From the NCBI RefSeq assembly GCF_002339505.1, contig NZ_DDJO01000017.1, positions 39,612 to 47,921 of the forward strand: a stretch of DNA of 8,310 nt, written 5' to 3'. Below, piece by piece: positions 6,651 through 8,310 of the stretch. Under the pieces are notes generated by a model. That model saw nothing but the letters and a program-made list of their open reading frames with translations, did not search any database and had not been told where the DNA came from. Numbering within the stretch: position 1 is the stretch's first letter; each line of letters opens with the position of its first letter. Source of the DNA: Corynebacterium sp. UBA2622. GTDB lineage: Bacteria; Actinomycetota; Actinomycetes; Mycobacteriales; Mycobacteriaceae. Both the position numbers and the translations under genes were made by a program.

Positions 6651-6665
6651 TGCACCTACGGTGCA
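6651..6665 (-). repeat. 15-bp palindrome TGCACC-TAC-GGTGCA in the hydrolase leader
   Basis: The six-base arms are perfect inverted repeats around TAC. It lies 23 bases upstream of the hydrolase ATG and about 110 bases downstream of the predicted transcription start. It could be an operator for a dimeric repressor acting as a roadblock, or an RNA stem (six pairs, three-base loop) just before the ribosome-binding site. It does not fit the GlxR/CRP consensus. Confidence 0.4.
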
Positions 6666-6767
6666 GTTCTCTTAGACGTTGACCTCACTGGCGCGGCGCG
6701 GCCGTTCTCCCGCGTGCCACCGAGTTTGGATTACATAGGATATCGAAGTGAATTTCCTTTTCGTTAC

Positions 6768-6798
6768 CTGTGGAGAGAAACTTACTTAAACGCCACAG
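6768..6798. repeat. Inverted repeat CTGTGG-N19-CCACAG spanning the predicted -10 box
   Basis: Two perfect six-base arms (6768-6773 and 6793-6798) are separated by 19 bases and centred on about 6783, inside the predicted -10 box of the lipid operon. This geometry would suit a repressor covering the promoter. Short arms with a long spacer can arise by chance, so the call is tentative. Confidence 0.3.
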
Positions 6799-6807
6799 TT
6801 TGGTCAA
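6779..6807 (-). promoter_or_regulatory. Predicted sigma-A promoter of the lipid operon
   Basis: On the minus strand, TTGACC (6807-6802) and TAAGTT (6784-6779) are separated by exactly 17 bases. TTGACC matches five of six -35 consensus bases and TAAGTT fits the actinobacterial TAnnnT pattern. A start point near 6772 would give a leader of about 145 bases before the hydrolase ATG. It is the only clear -35/-10 pair I found in the divergent region. Confidence 0.55.
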
Positions 6808-6839
6808 GCAAAGTTCCTGCAGTTGATTTTGCGCTCCAA

Positions 6840-6845
6840 TACACT
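6840..6845 (+). promoter_or_regulatory. -10 box of a likely leaderless promoter for the four-helix membrane protein
   Basis: TACACT is followed by 7 bases and the ATG at 6853. GGAG at 6847-6850 is only 2 bases from the ATG, too close to act as a Shine-Dalgarno site. No -35 box is evident at 16-18 bases upstream. Confidence 0.55.
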
Positions 6846-6852
6846 CGGAGCC

Positions 6853-7272
6853 ATGACCGCCCCGCGCGTAATCCGCACCCACGCCACCGCCGCCGTCGCC
6901 CTCGCGGCCGCGTGGCTCGCCGCCGCGCTCATCCTCTCCGGTACCCCCTCGGTGCCGTTCAGGGCCTTCAACGGCGTCCTGATAGCGATCGGTTCTCTCG
7001 CCGTGATGGCCTCGCTGCTTAGCGTGATCGCGTACTGGCGCGCCCGCCGCTCGGACGGGGCAGCGTCGGGTGGGATTCTTTTCGTGGTGTCCGCGCTCTG
7101 TCTCATTGCTTCCTGGGGCTCCAGCGTCATCGGGTGGGCCGAGGAATTCCGCGCCGGGATGTCCCTGCCCATCATCAACCTGTTATTCCTGCTCCTGCCG
7201 GTGGGTGTCATCCTCTCGCTTGCCGCGGCGTGGAGGGCCGCGCCCTCCTCTTCGGCACCCGGGCGTTCCTGA
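6853..7272 (+). CDS. Four-helix integral membrane protein of unknown function
   Basis: From the ATG at 6853 this is a 139-residue protein that I do not recognise. It is almost wholly hydrophobic, with four predicted membrane helices at about residues 11-29, 38-61, 72-95 and 102-126, a basic N-terminus (APRVIRTH), a basic loop WRARRSD between helices 2 and 3, and a short Ser/Pro-rich tail. No catalytic or metal-binding motif is apparent. The frame is open upstream to a TTG at 6823, but ATG 6853 is preferred because a TAnnnT box sits 7 bases before it and the extra residues would lie in the AT-rich control region. The acrylyl-CoA reductase gene follows after 41 bases on the same strand with a -10 box of its own, so cotranscription is possible but not required. 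Confidence 0.72.
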   Translation: MTAPRVIRTHATAAVALAAAWLAAALILSGTPSVPFRAFNGVLIAIGSLAVMASLLSVIAYWRARRSDGAASGGILFVVSALCLIASWGSSVIGWAEEFRAGMSLPIINLLFLLLPVGVILSLAAAWRAAPSSSAPGRS

Positions 7273-7300
7273 CACCCACCCCACCCCGAACCGCCGCACG

Positions 7301-7306
7301 TACCCT
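7301..7306 (+). promoter_or_regulatory. -10 box of a likely leaderless promoter for the acrylyl-CoA reductase gene
   Basis: TACCCT lies 7 bases before the ATG at 7314, in the 41-base gap after the membrane-protein gene. No Shine-Dalgarno site precedes the ATG. The spacing equals that of the 385-390 and 6840-6845 boxes. Confidence 0.55.
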
Positions 7307-7313
7307 GGGGCAC

Positions 7314-8288
7314 ATGGCTCACAACACAACTCTCATCGTCACCGACTCCGGCCCCGATCTCGTCGAGGCCGCTCCCGAGCACGCGGGCGAGGGTGACACC
7401 CTCATCCAGGTCAGCCACTCCTCCGTGAACTACAAGGACGCGATGGCCCTCGACGGCAACCGCGGGGTACTACGCGAGCTGCCCACCGTTCCCGGCATCG
7501 ACGCCGTCGGCACCGTCGTTTCCTCCCCCTCGCTCGCCGAGGGCACGCTTGTCACCGTCAACGGCTGGGGCATCGGCGAGCGCCGCCACGGCGGGTTCAC
7601 CCCCCAGATGCGGATCGACGCCTCGAAAATCACGCCGGTTCCCCCGCTTTTCGACGCCCCCACAGCAGCCGCCATCGGCACCGCCGGCTACACCGCGGCA
7701 CTGTCCGTCGCGGGCCTGGAGCGGGCACTGTACCCGTCGGAAAGCGGGCGCGGCCCGGTTCTGGTGACGGGCTCGACCGGCGGCGTGGGCTCCATCGCGT
7801 TACAGCTCCTGGCGGCGCGCGGTTTCGAGGTGCACGCCCTGACCGGGCGGGCCGAAGAGCACGGCGAATGGCTGCGTTCGCTGGGCGCTGCGCAGATCGT
7901 GGACCGCCAGGAGCTCGCCGAGGCGGGCAAGCCGCTGCAGAAGGCGCGCTACGCCGGTGTGGTGGACACGCTGGGTTCCGTACCGCTGGCCAACGCGCTC
8001 TCCCAGCTCGAGTGGGGCGGCGTGGCCACGGCCTGCGGGATGGCGGCGGGCAACGATCTGCCCGCAAGTGTCCTGCCGTTCATCCTGCGCGGGGTGCAGC
8101 TGGTCGGGATCAACTCGGTGGATGCGCCGAACTCGCTTCGCGACGAGGCGTGGAACCTCCTGGCCGAGTCCCTCGACGTGGAGGCCCTCCGCCGCGCGAC
8201 GCGCACCGTCTCCCTCGAGGGGGCGATCGACGCGGGCAGGGAGCTGCTGAACGGCTCCGGCCACGGGCGCACCGTCGTGGAAATCTAG
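7314..8288 (+). CDS. acuI: Acrylyl-CoA reductase family (AcuI/YhdH) zinc-free MDR oxidoreductase
   Basis: This 324-residue enzyme belongs to the AcuI/YhdH branch of the medium-chain dehydrogenase/reductase superfamily, whose studied members reduce acrylyl-CoA to propionyl-CoA with NADPH. The family landmarks are in order: SHSSVNYKD (34-42), VPGIDAVGTV (59-68), NGWGIGERRHGG (83-94), IGTAGYTA (121-128), the nucleotide loop VTGSTGGVGS (151-160), LTGRAEEH (176-183) with Arg179 placed for the NADPH phosphate, and GKPLQKARYAGVVDTLGS (205-222). The cysteine/histidine zinc ligands of alcohol dehydrogenases are absent, as expected. Length and C-terminus (HGRTVVEI) are normal, so the gene looks intact. 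ATG 7314 is preferred over upstream in-frame codons, which would overlap the membrane-protein gene. In the cell it may detoxify acrylyl-CoA or related 2-enoyl-CoA esters; a link to the nearby lipid operon is only suggestive. Confidence 0.92.
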   Translation: MAHNTTLIVTDSGPDLVEAAPEHAGEGDTLIQVSHSSVNYKDAMALDGNRGVLRELPTVPGIDAVGTVVSSPSLAEGTLVTVNGWGIGERRHGGFTPQMRIDASKITPVPPLFDAPTAAAIGTAGYTAALSVAGLERALYPSESGRGPVLVTGSTGGVGSIALQLLAARGFEVHALTGRAEEHGEWLRSLGAAQIVDRQELAEAGKPLQKARYAGVVDTLGSVPLANALSQLEWGGVATACGMAAGNDLPASVLPFILRGVQLVGINSVDAPNSLRDEAWNLLAESLDVEALRRATRTVSLEGAIDAGRELLNGSGHGRTVVEI

Positions 8289-8310
8289 GCCCTCCGGGTA
8301 AACGAAAAGC

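Larger units (their letters stand above)
6628..6852. other. 225-bp divergent intergenic control region with AT-rich core
   Basis: This gap between the leftward lipid operon and the rightward membrane-protein gene holds a predicted leftward promoter, two inverted repeats, a Shine-Dalgarno site and a rightward leaderless -10 box. By hand count, bases 6721-6840 contain 49 G/C of 120, about 41%, far below the rest of the window. No credible protein is encoded in it. Confidence 0.75.

Noticed and set aside
6685..6882. Small 65-residue minus-strand open frame across the control region
   Set aside because: It lacks a Shine-Dalgarno site, starts inside the opposing membrane-protein gene, spans the predicted promoter and resembles no protein family I know.
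7134..7313. An upstream extension of the acrylyl-CoA reductase frame
   Set aside because: The extra residues are Pro/Arg-rich, overlap the membrane-protein gene in another frame and precede the conserved N-terminus of the family; ATG 7314 has a -10 box at 7 bases.

Overview
The window looks like chromosomal DNA of a high-GC actinobacterium, probably Corynebacterium or a close relative. This is inferred from base composition, the protein families present, and repeated start sites in which a TAnnnT -10 box lies 7 or 8 bases before the start codon, the mark of leaderless transcription common in actinobacteria. The genus is not proven. I saw no rRNA, tRNA, CRISPR array, insertion sequence or transposase.

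Layout. Bases 1-324 hold the 3' end of a membrane transporter that looks like the TDT (TehA/SLAC1-like) family. Bases 398-1726 (+) encode a pRiA4b ORF-3-type protein with a duplicated winged-helix-like tail. Its 3' end overlaps the tail of a convergent minus-strand cluster of small membrane proteins: a VanZ-family protein (2937-2452) and two DUF202 proteins (2422-2045 and 2044-1700), the last two joined with no gap. Bases 3034-6627 (-) form a three-gene lipid block in transcription order: a secreted SGNH/GDSL hydrolase, an AMP-forming acyl-CoA synthetase, and a 3-hydroxyacyl-CoA dehydrogenase. A 225-bp AT-rich divergent control region (6628-6852) separates this from two plus-strand genes: a four-helix membrane protein of unknown function (6853-7272) and an AcuI/YhdH-type acrylyl-CoA reductase (7314-8288).

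How the genes may work together. The lipid block reads as a short route: the exported hydrolase cleaves an ester outside the cell, the synthetase activates the released acid to a CoA thioester, and the dehydrogenase interconverts 3-hydroxyacyl-CoA and 3-oxoacyl-CoA. No acyl-CoA dehydrogenase, enoyl-CoA hydratase or thiolase is present here, so this is not a complete beta-oxidation operon. The dehydrogenase has all its catalytic residues, but its nucleotide-binding site looks adapted to NADP(H). The AcuI homologue across the control region is also an acyl-CoA oxidoreductase of an NADPH-dependent family, though it has its own promoter.

The lipid block differs from its surroundings. Sampled lines run near 57-63% GC against roughly 63-80% in the flanks. 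Its first gene uses a Shine-Dalgarno site and a -35/-10 promoter with a long leader, whereas all five flanking transcription-unit starts that can be judged look leaderless. This contrast, the dehydrogenase cofactor site, and the palindromes in the control region are the points most worth a second look.
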